Made by a program: the position numbers and the translations under genes
From: Thermoplasmatales archaeon UBA447
GTDB lineage: Archaea; Thermoplasmatota; Thermoplasmata; Thermoplasmatales; Thermoplasmataceae
Assembly (NCBI GenBank): GCA_002503205.1
Contig: DARE01000072.1
Location: forward strand, 1-13,561
Length of the DNA: 13,561 bases
Reading direction: 5' to 3'
Shown: one piece after another, positions 13,542-13,561 of the stretch
Numbering within the stretch: the first letter of the stretch is position 1
How the letters are laid out: each line of letters begins with the position of its first letter
The notes under the pieces: model-generated
What the model was told of the DNA's origin: nothing
Database searches by the model: none
The model's input: the letters and a program-made list of their open reading frames with translations, nothing else

Positions 13542-13561
13542 GCAACTGGAGCATTGCAATT
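13538..13561 (+). CDS. Start of an unidentified gene overlapping the CCG-protein stop (runs off right edge)
   Basis: ATG 13538 overlaps the TGA of the CCG-domain gene (ATGA) and follows a strong Shine-Dalgarno. Only eight codons (MSNWSIAI) are inside the window, so the family cannot be told. The position suggests a translationally coupled partner of the iron-sulfur protein, for example a flavin dehydrogenase or LutB/LutC-like subunit; that is inference from context only. Confidence 0.55.

Noticed and set aside
1..13561. tRNA or rRNA genes, CRISPR arrays, insertion sequences, att sites, replication origin
   Set aside because: I found no cloverleaf, no regularly spaced repeats, no transposase or integrase and no terminal inverted repeats.

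Overview
The window looks like chromosomal DNA from a thermoacidophilic archaeon of the Thermoplasmatales type (Thermoplasma, Ferroplasma, Cuniculiplasma or a relative). This is inferred from four things. Most genes start without a Shine-Dalgarno site but have a TATA-like box about 25 bases upstream, as in leaderless archaeal transcripts. Genes inside operons do carry GGAG or GAGGTGAT sites. Arg is mostly AGA/AGG and Ile often ATA. There is also a bacterio-opsin-activator-type (HTH_10) archaeal regulator. I could not confirm the taxon by search.

Region 1, about 1-3787, is an AT-rich surface-polysaccharide block. It holds the N-terminus of a GT4-type glycosyltransferase running off the left edge (minus), a complete GT4 glycosyltransferase (minus), a GT2 glycosyltransferase (minus) and a divergent second GT2 (plus). 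Between and after them are long intergenic stretches with only tiny ORFs.

Region 2, about 4046-13561, is a GC-richer catabolic cluster. It encodes a RhmD-like L-rhamnonate dehydratase, a metallo-beta-lactamase-fold protein that has lost most metal ligands, a DHDPS-family (KDG/KDR-aldolase-like) lyase, a sugar-porter-like MFS permease, an SDR dehydrogenase, a RhaM-type L-rhamnose mutarotase, an HTH_10 regulator, a zinc-dependent MDR dehydrogenase, an FAH-family hydrolase and a CCG-domain iron-sulfur protein. A further gene, overlapping the last by ATGA, runs off the right edge.

Together these fit non-phosphorylative degradation of a 6-deoxyhexose, most likely L-rhamnose. The steps would be uptake (MFS), anomer conversion (mutarotase), C1 oxidation (SDR or MDR), lactone opening (unassigned, possibly the MBL-like protein) and dehydration to 2-keto-3-deoxy-L-rhamnonate (KDR). 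KDR could then be cleaved by the aldolase to pyruvate plus L-lactaldehyde, or oxidised at C4 and split by the FAH-type hydrolase to pyruvate plus L-lactate. The CCG protein would feed L-lactate oxidation. The same enzyme families make up the diketo-hydrolase rhamnose route described in Sphingomonas and in Haloferax volcanii.

The most striking non-coding signal is a short element of the form (C/T)(C/T/A)GGA(A/T)A(T/A) just upstream of the TATA-like box. It lies 35-53 bases before the start codon of six genes in the catabolic cluster, on both strands, with a weak seventh copy before the SDR gene. It is a good candidate operator or activator site for a local regulon, probably bound by the HTH_10 protein, whose own promoter carries it.
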